Shown here piece by piece: positions 36,813-48,598 of a stretch of DNA of 64,000 nucleotides; position 1 is the first letter of the stretch, and every line of letters begins with the position of its first letter. Below the pieces are notes generated by a model. It did no database searches. It was not told the DNA's origin and was given only the letters and a program-made list of their open reading frames with translations. Source of the DNA: Megaleporinus macrocephalus (lineage: Eukaryota > Chordata > Actinopteri > Characiformes > Anostomidae); contig CM038703.1 of assembly GCA_021613375.1 (NCBI GenBank), forward strand, positions 24,664,194-24,728,193, in the 5' to 3' direction. The position numbers and the translations under genes were made by a program.

Positions 36813-37207
36813 TGGCTGCTATGACGACAGACGAGGCAGAGAGTGTACAGAAGAAGCAGGTGTGTGGGCAGCAGCAAGAAGAGGAGGAGCCTGGAGCTCC
36901 AGACCCTGGCCCTTCAGAGCTGCATGAAGACCTTGACTCGCAGCTGCCTCCTGGGGGCTCAGAGGAAGAACCGCAGCTGAAGCCACACCAGCGCACCTCA
37001 GCTGGTCGTGGCCTTTCCCGCCTCTTCTCCTCCTTCTTAAAGCGTCGTTCACAGTGCCCAGAGGGCGAGGGCACTGCCACAGAGCCAGTGCAGGTGAAAG
37101 AGGGCCAAGACAATCCCAAAGCTCCCATCGCAGACCCTGAACCTGAGCTCCGTATTGAAGGAGACACAGCACTAGACCTACATTCCATCAGCAGTGCTGA
37201 GAACCAG
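36813..37207 (+). CDS. epb41: epb41 coding exon 1 (protein 4.1R headpiece, AUG-1)
   Basis: First coding exon of erythrocyte protein 4.1, the membrane-skeleton linker that stabilises spectrin-actin junctions and ties them to band 3 and glycophorin C. The exon follows a ttctgtttttag acceptor. The start is the ATG at 36821, giving MTTDEAESVQ, like the MTTE start of mammalian 4.1R. An upstream in-frame GTG is ignored because it lies across the splice site. It encodes 129 residues and ends in phase 0 at the donor CAG|GTGAGA. The diagnostic blocks are RGLSRLFSSFLKR and KAPIADPEPEL followed by LDLHSISSAENQ, which match the 4.1R headpiece rather than 4.1G, 4.1N or 4.1B as I recall them. This start would give the long (135 kDa-type) isoform. 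Whether this is the a or b fish paralogue cannot be decided here. Confidence 0.95.
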
Positions 37208-39070
37208 GTGAGAGAGAGAGAGCTCAGTCCTGAGCTACCCTAGTTGCAATGTGAAGGTATGAGGTAGGCGTTCACAGAGCAATTAGTGTAGCTCAGGACT
37301 AATTAAATTTCAACTTAGTGTAGACTGATACTCTACTCCACTTGCCTTAACTACAGTTACACTCATGATTGCTGCACTCAGATTTCTGCTCAAGTATCCT
37401 GTTTCCAATATTAAAAAAGTAAACATCCCCATATCCAGATAGATCTTGATCACAAAAAGAAGTGATGGATATGTATTAGACATACTGATGATGCCACATT
37501 GAAAAATGTAGACATTTACAAGCAAGCTTAGTATATAATTATACAGTATTTTGTAGGTTTGTCAGGCAGGAGAATTAAATGAAATAAGGCATGTCCAGGT
37601 AATATAAAGATATGGCAATCTTTGTATAAGAAAACTGCAATACCGTCAGATGCTCTCTGCGCTCAAGGTTTTAGAGGGGGTGGTACAAAACCAGGTGCCA
37701 TCAGCCAATAACATTCGACCCCTTTGAAAACTGGAGCGCAAATTCTCTCTCTAGTGCAGAGAGCTGCTTGTGAGTTTTACATTTCTCCTTAAGAGTGGAA
37801 AAATTTATGTGCACAAAAGGTTTATATTTTTTATCACGTGTTTTTGCGCTCCCTAGTTTTGACACTGATGTGGCCCCATATATGTCAGGCTTAGCGGTGC
37901 AATACTGGAAAGGAAAGGGAGCACCTGGAAGTGGCACCTGAATGGGAGTTACAGAGATGACCACCCTCCAATAAATGACAGTACCGGCAACTCACATCAA
38001 TGAATTTCTGTGCACCTGAAACCCAAAATGAAAAAGGGACTAACGAACCAGTAAGACTGCATATGGTACTCCCAACTCTGACCGGTAACAGTGGCAAATT
38101 TAACGGTTTGGTGTGTTTACAATTAAACACCACACAATTACAGTTCATACAGGACACTGTTATTTTGTGGTAGACAAGCTGCCTTGTCACATCAATGATA
38201 AATATCAATATTAACAGTAAACTCACTACAGCAACACATAAAAAGGAAGTCTATTTTGAACGCATGATACTGTCCAACCACCAGCAGCATGCTCTGCTTT
38301 CCAGTAGTGGTATTGTATATTGTGTTGGTAAGGATGTCATACACTGCAATTCTGAAAAAAATGCTATTGGAACAGCTTAACTTACAGGCAAATTTTGTCT
38401 TCTCTGCACTAGTGATGTGAAAGTTCATAAGAGACCTTTTTACTTTAATATAAATGGTCAAGTCAGATGTATTAAGGATAAAAAAATCAGAAAAGTTGAA
38501 CAAAGATTGTGTGCAGGATTTTGAGATGGGCACTTAAAAACTGAGTTCCAAAATCTGGCTGGGTCTGAGCTCCAAACATTGGCTAGAAGGTTATACCAAA
38601 CTGGGAGGCTCTGTATAAAAAGACCATGTGCCCTAATGTAACTTTAATTCTAGATACCAAGAGTGAGACAACACCCTGTGGACATGTCACTTCTCAGATA
38701 AGGAGAAGCGATGTCATTTAGAGCTTTATATATTTTTAGAAAGATAAGACTGGGCTAATAAGGTCAAATTCCCTAGTTATACAGTGATGCATAGGTAATT
38801 TATATCAGATCAGGATTGTGACACCAATGCGTTTTTACAGATGTAACTGGTGCAACTGAGATTCTGTTAAAATTAAGCATTTATGTACCTGTTTGTTTCT
38901 AGCAAATCTTGGAAGAAAAAGAATTTCTTTTTTATCTTTTTTTTGTTTTATGTCTTTTACACAGTCCCCCTTTTATTATTTTGAAAATTGTTAAATTGGC
39001 ATGGCTAAAATATACAACCGTATGGCGTCAGCATAGCAATGGAAATGTATACAACGTTTCCTGATAATGG
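37208..39070 (+). other. epb41 intron after coding exon 1, left part
   Basis: No further exon seen. 38540-38770 resembles LINE 3' sequence, and overlapping minus-strand frames at 37701-38533 lack motifs and splice support. Confidence 0.45.
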
Positions 39071-39079
39071 TACCTAGTG

Positions 39080-39300
39080 GTAGCATATATAGTGCATCAG
39101 GAAAGTATTTACAGCGCTTCACTTTTTCCACATTTTGTTATGTTACAGCCTTATTCCAAAATGGATTAAATAATTTCCACATACAATGCCCCATAATGAC
39201 AAATTAAAAAAAAACGTTTGTTTGAATTTTTGGCAAATTTATTAAAAATAAGTATAGTATAAGTATTGTAATATATGTATTCACAGCCTTTGCTATGACA
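39080..39300. mobile_element. Tc1-like terminal region
   Basis: gtgcatcaggaaagtattta, tttgttatgttacagcctta and tgtattcacagcctttgc are the known fish Tc1-like left-end sequence. It is adjacent to the 3' end of the L1-type element. Confidence 0.65.
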
Positions 39301-39309
39301 CTCAAAATT

Positions 39310-42190
39310 GAACTCATTGGATCAGATTGAGTTTTGCGCATGCTGAAGATTATTAATTATGTTTAACGTGGATTCCCAGATTTTATCCGATATAACAATA
39401 CCCAACTCCTCACTCCAGGCTTTGCGAATTTTCTCTAAACATTTATTATGAAGAGGATTTATTACATTATATATTTTGAAGACTAAGCCTTGCTTTATGT
39501 TAGGTAAAGATAAAACCTCTTCCATAGCGGTTTTAGGTGGCATGGAAGGAAAAAAGGGCACTTGCATAAAATTCCGTATTTAAAGGTAAAAAAAGAAGGC
39601 GGTAATAACTGATATTTGGCTGAAAGGTTGTAGAAAAAGGTAAACATACCATCAATATATAAATCTACAAAACGACTAATGCCCTTCCTTTGCCAGTCTC
39701 TAAAAGCTTGATCCATAGTCGCAGACATAAACAACTCTTTGTTACAAATTGGGCCAAAATTAGAAAAACCCATTAAACCAAAGTGCCTCCAGAATTGCGA
39801 CCGAAGCTTCAAGGTAGATCTAACAACAGGATTAGTTATATGCTTCAAGGTGTGTGAAGGCAGTGGTAGATTGGCTGTAACCAAGACTGAAAGTGAAGCG
39901 GTTGCACCTTTGGCTTCCCAACTGCACCAATTCAACTGTGGCCATTGATACCAATGAATTATCTTCTGTATATTTGCTACCCAATAGTATTGCATAAAAT
40001 TAGGAAGTGCTAAGCCACCCTTAGATCTTGGTCGCTGTAATAAGCTCTTATGGATCCTGGATATCCCCCCACACACACACACACACAAATGACAATACAA
40101 TGCTGTCTATTGTGCTAAAGAAAGTTTTGGTGGAGTACACCGGTAAACACTAAAACAAAAACATAAATCTAGGTAAAATAGTCATTTTAATACAATTGAT
40201 TCTACCAGCTAAGGATAAATGCAGTCTCCCATTTCTGCACATCTCTTCTTAAGTTATCTATCTGTGGTTTCAAGTTCTTTGAATATAGCTCTTTAAATGA
40301 TCGAGTGATATATACCCCTAAGTATTTAAATCCTGTTTCGGCAATCAAAAAGAGTAGCATGGTGCTAGGTTGAAGACTGTTTTTATGATTTACTGGAAAG
40401 CATATACTCTTTGAAAAATGTGTTTTATAGCCTGAGAAACTACCGAAGTACTTTAACATATGTACAATCTGCTTTATAGAGGATACTGGATCGGATATAA
40501 ACAGAAGCAAGTCATTCACATATAATGACACTCTATGTTCTGTTTTCCCTCTTTGAATACCTTGAAAGTTAGAAGTTGTTTTGAGCCAGATTGCTAAGGG
40601 TTCTACCCGGGCATCCTTGTCTCGTTGCTCTTGAAAGGGGAAAAAATTCAGAACCCAGTGCATAAGTGACTAGTGAAACTTTGGGAGATGTATATAATAA
40701 TTGAATCCAAGGTATAAATTTAGGGCCCAAACCGACTTTCCTTAGTACCGCAAACATATAGCCCCACTCCACCCTATCAAACACTTTTTTGCGTCAAGCG
40801 AAATAACAATTTCCAGCTGGTAAGAGGTGAAAGGGGAGTAAATGATATTAAGCAGTCTGCGAATATTTGTAAAAAGGTGCAGCCAGGCATAAATGCAGTA
40901 TGATTGCACTTGAGATTAGTTTGAGAATTACCCTTTGTAATCTAGTTGAAAGTAGCTTTGCTAGAATCTTTAGATCCACATTTAACAATGAAATAGGCCT
41001 ATATGAACTACATTTACATGGATCCTTTCCTGGCTTTAACAGGAGAGTAATAGTGGCTTCTGTTAATGTTTGTGGTATATAACCGGACTTATGGGCATGA
41101 TTATATAACTGTAACAAAAAGGTTGCTAGCTTAACCATCTGGACCCAGGGCCTTACCAGATTGCAATTTACCTATTGAGTCTTAATCTTAATTGGTTAAT
41201 CCAACTGTGCTTGAAATGCAGAGTCAAAGGGATATCCAACCCTTCTAAGAATGCCACCATTTCAGATTAATTACTTGAAACCTCTGTAGAATAAAGTTCT
41301 TTATAAAATTATAGGACAATTTCTAAGGTCTCCATTCCGATTGTGGCTCTGTGATATGAGCTTGGCATCTAATCTTGTTTTTAATTGCTGTGCTAAAAGT
41401 CTACTTGCTTTTTTACCATGCTCATATATATATATCCACGTAATTTCAAAAGACAGCAGGTTATACTGTTATTGGAGTCTAACTCTTTCTTTGAATAAAA
41501 GTGGAGAAGACGATTCTGCATATTGCTGATCTATCTTTACTATGTCCTCAATTAGCTGCTGTTAGCCTCAACTTTTTGCTTTTATTAATTATGGCGGAAT
41601 TGGCTATAATTTCACCTCTGATCACCACCTTCAGGGTCTCCCATAAAAGGAAAGAACTGATCGGTTTTATTTTCCAGAATAAAATTACCAATAGCATTTC
41701 AGATTAATGAACAAAACTCTTTATCTGACAATAATGTAGTATTCAATCTCCATGGTGGTGTGGACCTATATTTTAGCCATTAAAATATAGGCAATGAGGA
41801 GATAATTTCATGTGCAAAGTTAACATCGTCCCAATTGGGCATAAATACTAGAAGAACTGGAGTGTAGAAAAGTAAGCCTGCCACTATTACAAACCTTTCC
41901 TGAGAATCACAAATAATATTTTGAGCAGAAAAGGGTCTTCTTATGGAGTAAAATAGCTTCTTACATTGAAGTTAGAATGAAAAACTTGGCCAATCCATGT
42001 TTTCTTAAGTCTAACGTGATCAATATTCCGTAAATGCGTTTGTAAAAAGATAACCTCAGCTTTTAAATTTTTAAGATGTGAGAATATCCTAGCTCTTTTA
42101 ACCGGGCCATTTAAGCCCTTAACATTCCAACTGACTATGCAAACACCACCCCCTTCCAAACCTGTACTACCACTCATTCTAGTAACCATA
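39310..42190 (-). pseudogene. L1/Tx1-type LINE ORF2 remnant, minus strand
   Basis: From 42190 leftward: endonuclease start (VCIVSWNVKGLNGPVKRARI, EVIFLQTHL); RT fingers (ATITLLLKPGKDPCKCSSYR, PISLLNVDLKILAKLLSTRL); MFDRVEWGYMFAVLRKVGLG; TRQGCP; the catalytic box as YVNDLLLFISDP; a C-terminal domain (KGGLALPNFMQYYWVANIQK); and the end NNLQHAQNSI. Frames shift several times and much of the endonuclease-RT linker is lost. The YADD box is mutated to YVND, so it is inactive. It sits in the epb41 intron in antisense orientation. Confidence 0.85.
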
Positions 42191-42343
42191 TATATTTAAT
42201 ACAATTTAAATGTAAAGGTAGTGTTGACCCTGAGCACACACAAAACTCTTGTGCAAAGATACATACATTTTGGCACGCATTAACCTGTACAAAGGAAAAC
42301 AAAAGACACCCCTCATTATCTTCCAAAAGAAACCAAGAAATAT

Positions 42344-42346
<3 letters not shown>

Positions 42347-42422
<76 letters not shown>
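42347..42422. repeat. (TA)n microsatellite
   Basis: About 36 TA units at the junction between the L1-type element and the L2-type 3' fragment. Confidence 0.95.
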
Positions 42423-42425
<3 letters not shown>

Positions 42426-43260
42426 AGGAAGAACCCTTGGGAGGAACCAGACTCACTAGGGGAGACCCATCCTCCTCTGGTTAAACAGTATTTACAGTTA
42501 AATAAACTAAACACCAAAGAAAAGAGTTTGAAATCTGGATAGGAAAGCTTTAGAAGCTGCACATGTAGAGGCAGTCTCTGACTATGTAAAAAAGTCTTTA
42601 TGTTAAAGAGTCTTCATGTAAAGTGGGCGTGAGCTGAAACAGTCCTATCCTATCTCAATCGTGGCGCATCTAGATGGCACAGTGATGTAATTGAGGGTGT
42701 AGCAGTTGACACAAATGGATAGGAGAGCTGGCTGGTGATGGGTGGGGAGGAGGCCCTGATGGTCTGTCCTTCAACAGCGTTCAACAGACGGGAGGACAGT
42801 TATTACCTCAGGAACAGTAAAAAGAGAGTTAGTTTGGCTAAGGAGTATGACTGTAGAGAATATGAATATTCAGAATTTTTGAGTGCTGCTGGTGACTCCA
42901 GAAGATCTAACTATAACAGCCTAAACTAAAAGGAGAGAACAAGAAGGTAACATGGACATGAGAGCACCCTGATATACTGGGATCCCCCCACTCTACCGTC
43001 AACAAACCTGTGTGATCGCATGAAGTGGTGGGACAGCAGCACGAACATCTCAGTTTACCATAAACCTCTGTGTCCATGAACCCCCAGATCTCTTGCCTTT
43101 ATCTAAAAGGGAAGATTAATTACCAAAAGCTACACTAAACAAGTATGTTTTCAGTTTAGACCTAAAAGTTGAGACTGTGTCAGAATCCTGAACATTAACT
43201 AGGAGATTATTCCACAATTTGGGGGCTTTGTAGGAAATAAGATCTTGATTTTTGGACATA
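42423..43260 (-). mobile_element. L2-type LINE 3' fragment, copy 1
   Basis: Nearly collinear with 58970-59850. Shared blocks include cttgggaggaaccagactca, ctagatggcacagtgat and gagctggctggtgatgggtg. It ends inside the RT C-terminus. Around 43230 it jumps from tttgtaggaaa directly to taagatcttg, skipping about 100 bp present in the other copy. Confidence 0.85.
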
Positions 43261-45380
43261 AGATTTTGATAATTGGACACAAACTTTTTTTAAGAACAGC
43301 ATTATCTAATGGTTAGTTGATATCAAATTAAATTGATGTCAAAACCTATTAGAGATTAACTACATATACATACCATTCAAATTTCATTATGATTGGCCAA
43401 TCAAAACCCTGTTAAAAGCTGATTGATTGATTACGGCCATATTTGTCCAATTTTAGTTATTTTGTTTTATAATGCCTCCTATTGACTGAACTGGCGGGGC
43501 CTTATTAGAGTCGAGACTTTTTGAGTCATTGCTTTCCACATTTATAGCCATTTTTTGTAAATTGAGCTCCATGCGGAATTGGCACCTGGCAGCCATACTT
43601 TTTAAAAAATGTTCTGTTTTTATTTTATCATTATTTACCTACAGACTCAAACATTTTGGCACCTATTGGGGTATCTTGAAAAATCTCATACTAGGTAATT
43701 AGTTTCACATATTTTGCCAGTTTGTGCAGTATTTGTGGGTGGCTATAAAGTTGAGATTCAGATAACCCATGGTCCAGGAGATGTTAAAAATCTAAAATGT
43801 TGTTTTATAGCAAAACCATCTAGCCAATCAATGTTATTTGCATGTGCTACAGCACCCCACTTTGGCTGATTGAGCTGATCTCTTGTGCCTCAGTAGTGGG
43901 AGGCACTACTACCAGTTGACCAAGTTTCATGAATCTAAGAATAAAAGGGAAATCTTGAGAATGAACTTTAAGTTGGCTTGAAAATAGTAATAGTAGTGAA
44001 AGTTTTTTTAAACTTTATTACCTTAAATCTTGTACCACATTAACTGGAATTCCACCTTAAAAGCACTGTTCCTGCTGTTATTGCTGTGTTTTAGTGTGAG
44101 TGGTTAAGTACTGTTTAATGATCCATTCCACCTTAAATTTCTGCTATTCCACCTTAAAAGCACTGGTCCTGCTGTTATTGCTGTGTTCTTGTGATGTGGA
44201 GGAACCAGTCCAGGTGATGATGGGTAATCTGAGAATGAACTGTGTAGAACTGTGTAGGAGTAATACACTAAACTAAGATTATTTACTGCTTTACAGTAGC
44301 CTAGAATTTTGTTACATGAAAGGAAAAGAGGAACGGCAGTGAATTTTGCTAGAAAGCCAAATTCCTGCGTACTATTAATAGTGCTAAATTCATTCTGCCT
44401 TGAGTTATTGCTAACTTGTTTTTTTTATTAAGTGAATAATTCAACAGTGCTACAAAAGGCTATAAAAGAGGCTGTGCAGTAATTAAGGCTCAAGGCAAAT
44501 GTTAAATCCATCACTTTCAAAGATGACAGTGGAAGTAACAGTACACCTTTACGTAAACATATTTTTATGCTGTTTTGTCTTAAACCGGCCACATGTTTGA
44601 TAATACTAACGTTATCAGACGTTGAAAAGCCTTAGAAATAATTTCATAATTATTATTATTGTGACATAGTGTTTTAATTGCTAAAAAGCTTAAAACATGT
44701 AGTTCTGTAATACATCATACATCTTGTTTTCAAGTGCTACTTTTTTTTTTCATTTCTTTTTTATTATAAAAATATAGGTTGTCAAAAATATTTTTTTGTC
44801 CTAGTTTCCTTTAACAAAATGAATACTGTTGTGTATATGGGTGTTAGTCTGCACTACACAGTATTCCTTTTGTCTGCTTTATTTTTTGCTCAGGAGCACT
44901 ATAGACTGAGAGGCAGAGGCCCCCTTTCACCTGCATGAGCATTTTCTGAGAAGCTGCTTTTACTGACTAGCATATACTTCAGGCATTGCTAACCACAGTC
45001 AACTTGATAACACTTTTACTGCTTTTAATTATTGATTCAGCAAGCCATTGTTTTGTTTTCTCTTAGCAAGGAATTTTTTGTCATTTTTTTTGTTTGTTGC
45101 TGACATTTCACAAAATTTCCTCCAAGAGTTTGCTGTATATAAAAATTTAGGAAGGTTTTTCCAGTTTAAAAGAATCAAGTGTCCAGCCATCGTTTGCGAC
45201 TTGTGAACAGGCAGTTAAGCAAAGTTTCATCAATAGGAAAAAGCTCAAATATGTCTAAATTTAGTTTACTCACCAAATCTCTTATAGATTTGGGAAGACC
45301 TTAGAAACAGAAATAGAAGGTTCAGAAATATACAAAAGAAAATCATCTGCATAGAACTTATGTTCTAGAAATGCCCAAAT
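43261..45380. other. Repeat-rich intron stretch without genes
   Basis: Holds a 42-bp direct repeat (44049-44090 and 44146-44187) and otherwise nothing recognised. Confidence 0.4.
44049..44187 (+). repeat. 42-bp direct repeats, 97 bp apart
   Basis: attccaccttaaaagcactg(t/g)tcctgctgttattgctgtgtt occurs at 44049-44090 and 44146-44187 with one mismatch. A third short relative (attccaccttaaattt) lies between them at 44125. Confidence 0.9.
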
Positions 45381-45399
45381 CTAGACAACATGTTGATTA

Positions 45400-45700
45400 T
45401 GCAGCATGAGGAAGGAACATTGTGGATCATTGCAACACACCTATTAAAGATGCCCATCATGCTATCAAGTGAGCAGTTCTCGGGAATTCTGATCACAAGT
45501 CTCATTTACCTCATCCGTTCCAGCAAACCTGTTGTCACAACAGTGAAGAGATGGACCAGTGGAGACACTAAAAGGCTACTGACTGAGTACACTTATACAC
45601 GGATGCTGTGATGTCTTACTTCAGTTTCAATGAGGACAGCATGATTTCAGCTATAGTACAATTTTGCTATTACAGCTTTGGGGGAAAACAAGCAAGCCCT
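45400..45700 (+). pseudogene. Possible LINE endonuclease-RT linker fragment
   Basis: KPVVTTVKRWTSGDTKRLL resembles the linker between endonuclease and reverse transcriptase of Rex1/L2-type LINEs. No catalytic motif is visible. Confidence 0.3.
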
Positions 45701-45719
45701 CTGTCATTGCTACAGAATT

Positions 45720-45920
45720 CTCTATAAAGTCAGATACACACTAGAGAAAGGAAATATTGCAGCAATGAAGAAATTCTCAAGAAAGCTAAAAAGCCTTTTA
45801 TTGCCCCGTACCAACTTTTTTGACATGTTGCTGGCATCAAATTCAAAATGACCACATATTAAATAAAATATTAATAACAACAAATTTTCCAAACAGTATT
45901 TATAGTGTTAATGTTTTGTA
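45720..45920 (+). mobile_element. Tc1-like element end, degenerate
   Basis: ccaacttttttgacatgttg and ctggcatcaaattcaaaatg are diverged forms of a common fish Tc1-like 3' end. Confidence 0.4.
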
Positions 45921-46429
45921 TGAATGGCATACACATGGGTCCTCGTTCTTCTTCAATATTAGATCAATCAATGCCTGACATAAGGTGGGCATTACGGTGT
46001 GGTGGACTCAGGTGCAGTGTGTTTGTATTCATTTATTTTTAGTTGTTGTTTTTTAAATATTTAAACAAAATTTGATTTTAAACAAAGGAGGAGTATATGT
46101 GTTTACTGAGGCGTGATTCTTTGTGGGATTTGTTCCCCCGAGTAGAGCGATCTTAACCCAGTGAGTTACCACTAAGGTTGCGCAATAAAGGTGGAAGGGA
46201 TCATCCAAATAGCTGTGAAAAACAGAAGGTGTGAAATACAAAGGGGTGTAAAGAAAACAAATGACAATTAAAAATGCCCTACTTATTTTTTACTTTTTTC
46301 TCTTTCCTTTTTTTTTTGCTTTCCCTTCTGAGCCTCTTCTCTTTTTTTGACTTTCTCGTTTCATCTCAGCCTTTCTTTTTTCAGTTTTCTCTTTTTGCCT
46401 TTTTTTAGCGCCCAGACAGCCCCAGAGTG

Positions 46430-46690
46430 GCTGGAAAATGGAGAGGAATAACCGCTTCGGGTACTAGGTCTGCACCTGGGGGCTTGATGATCTTCGAACC
46501 TGGCCTATAAGACAGTATGAATTACAAGCAGCTGAAGAACATTCGTGGGTTCCGGCATTTGGCCTGCTGTAGATAGGTCAAGTTCTTGTGGTCTGTCCAT
46601 ACCACAAGTGGATGTTTTTCCCCCTCAAGCCAGTTCTCCAAAGCCAACTTTGCAAGCAAGTTTTTTGTCACTGATAAATTGCTCAGTCAT
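46430..46690 (-). pseudogene. Gypsy retrotransposon RNase H fragment
   Basis: The minus strand reads [25 protein letters not shown], then YRPGSKIIKP, the RNase H to integrase linker of Ty3/Gypsy elements. It is flanked on the left by a long pyrimidine-rich tract (46280-46410). Too short to be active. Confidence 0.65.
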
Positions 46691-46789
46691 ATGGCCTGTG
46701 GTTTTCTTCTTCCTCATGAAGGTCCCAATATTTCTTTTAACTGATATAAGTTGTTCTTAATGTGAGAATTTTACAATAAAAAATGCGAC

Positions 46790-47010
46790 AAAAACAATCC
46801 TAAAGACATGTTTGCAGGAAGAATGGGACCAAATAACACCTGACACACTTCGTGACTTGATACCTTCTGTGCCAAAATGTCTTTTAAGAAATGGCAGCAT
46901 TATAAAGTGAGAAATGCTTTACCATCCCAACTTTTTTTGGAATATGTTGCAGGCCTGAAATGCAGGAGTGAATATATATAAAAAAGGAAATGAGATTGAC
47001 CAGACAAATC
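46790..47010 (+). pseudogene. Tc1-like transposase C-terminal fragment
   Basis: EEWDQITPDTLRDLIPSVPK then CLLRNGS is the end of a Tc1-like transposase, followed by the element end (ccaactttttttggaatatg). It ends about 170 bp before epb41 coding exon 2. Confidence 0.6.
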
Positions 47011-47180
47011 TCTTCAATTGTAATAATCCTTAATTGTGACGTTTGTGCAACCCAGGTTTTCTGTCTACACATTAGTCTATCTGGCTAACAGTGGTTGATG
47101 TACACATATATGGTGTACATCAACCCTTACAAATTTGATATTGATTTGTATATGTAATGTGCAATATTATTTGTTTCTTT

Positions 47181-47185
47181 AGCAG
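47181..47185 (+). promoter_or_regulatory. Tandem NAGNAG splice acceptor of epb41
   Basis: The 3' splice site reads ttctttAGCAG|GTC. Both AGs (47181-47182 and 47184-47185) could be used. Choosing the first would add one Gln codon in frame at the start of the charged linker. This is seen directly in the sequence; use of both sites is inferred. Confidence 0.6.
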
Positions 47186-47632
47186 GTCACAGTGGAACAG
47201 AAGGAGAACGAAGAAGGTGAGAAAGGGAAGGGGGAGAAAGAAGAAAAGAAAGAAAAGAAGGAGAGGAAAGAAAGGATTGAAAAGAAAGAGAAGACAGAAA
47301 AGAAAGTGAGGACTGATCAGAGGGAAAACGCAGAGAAAAAAGAAAAGGCAGAAGCAAAAGAAAAAGCAGAGAAAAAGGAGAAAAGGAACAAGGACAACTG
47401 CAAAAAAGAAGAGGCAGAAAAAGAGCGTGAAAAAGAAGCAGAAGAGCCTAAGCTTGAAGAGGCAGCAGCAGCCAAAGCAGGAAAGAAAGAGGGAGTAGGA
47501 GAGAGAGAAGCAGGGAAAGAAGAGAAGATCACTGAGGAGGAAGCGAAAGCCCTCAAAGGTCCACGCCGACCCAGAATCATGTTCTGCAAAGTCACACTGC
47601 TGGACGACACTCTGTTTGAGTGTGAACTAGAT
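47186..47632 (+). CDS. epb41: epb41 coding exon 2 (charged linker, AUG-2, start of FERM)
   Basis: Encodes 149 residues in phase 0. About the first 120 are a low-complexity run dominated by Lys and Glu with some Arg and Ala (roughly 47220-47460, about three quarters charged). The end is FCKVTLLDDTLFECELD, the first strand of the FERM domain. An ATG at 47579 (residue 261 of the assembled protein) sits exactly where mammalian 4.1R has its second start, used for the 80 kDa erythroid form; an A lies at -3. The acceptor is tandem (TAGCAG), so the exon may start at 47183, adding one Gln, or at 47186. The donor is GAT|GTAAGA. In human 4.1R about 209 residues precede AUG-2; here there are 260, mostly because of this charged stretch. 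Confidence 0.95.
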
Positions 47633-47879
47633 GTAAGAATATTGGACACACCCAGGCGCACATGTTAATTAGAGCACTTCTTCATGGTGTTCACAATTTG
47701 TTAGATGCTGGTAAACACTGACAACCCTCAAGAACACCTATCCCTCTAGGGCAGTTTCTTAAGCATTAAAGAATTCTCACACTGGTACAGTCTGCAGCCA
47801 TACCCTTTTGTTAATGTAAGTTTTGTCTTTGATTCTTTTAAAGTATCAGAGCTTTTTAAATCAGGACGGAATGGTGATT

Positions 47880-48010
47880 TTAGACAAAACCTGTGACAGA
47901 CAGACCGACAGACACTTACTTTATTGATCCCAAAGTAAAGTTATCAGCCAGTAGCACTTACACAATACAGCACAGTATTGCAATATAATAATAAGGGTGC
48001 TACAGTATTA
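47880..48010 (-). mobile_element. RTE/Rex3-like LINE 3' tail
   Basis: On the minus strand, ctttgggatcaataaagtaa followed by tctgtcggtctgtctg resembles the 3' end and short tandem tail of RTE-type fish LINEs. Confidence 0.45.
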
Positions 48011-48226
48011 ACAGGGGTAAGTACAGACTCAGCAAAAATGTTTAACTATAAACTATAAATAACACCATCTGTGGAGGAGGGAGGTCTTTAATTCAGCTTC
48101 AGTTTTTCTAGGTAGATATCAATCAACAAGAACGACATCGTCTGTTTGATAGCATTCTGCAAGACCATTTTCACTCCCAAAAATTCTCTACCAGTCTGAT
48201 GTGTCACATGCTTGCATTCCCATTTA

Positions 48227-48266
48227 ATCCAAGATGTTGACATCCAAGATGTTGACATCCAAGATG
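48227..48266 (+). repeat. 15-bp tandem repeat
   Basis: atccaagatgttgac occurs twice and is followed by a partial third copy. Confidence 0.85.
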
Positions 48267-48598
48267 GATGCTACGACATGGCCTAACAGGTTTCTCCCAT
48301 TCCCCACAGCTTATGTTTAAAACTGTATCATCGTTTGCCAAACCGTTATATACCTGTTTCTTAACTTATGAAGCACTCTGTGTATTGAACATACACAGCA
48401 TATATAGTCAGAGCTTGAATGTGAAACTTTAATCTGACCTGACTACCATACATATTTTTGAAATGATGTCCAAACCTCATGTGGGCAGTAATCAGACTCA
48501 GAGAAATGTTTCATCTACAAAGATGCAGTGAACATATTTATTCATATTTTAGATGAAGTGTAACATAAACTGACAGCATTTATTATGTTTTTGTACAG

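Noticed and set aside
36796..37188. Minus-strand frames of 117-130 codons opposite epb41 coding exon 1
   Set aside because: Shadows of a GC-rich real exon; no splice signals or recognisable motifs.
47317..47661. Minus-strand Ser/Phe-rich frame of 114 codons
   Set aside because: Complement of the Lys/Glu-rich epb41 exon.
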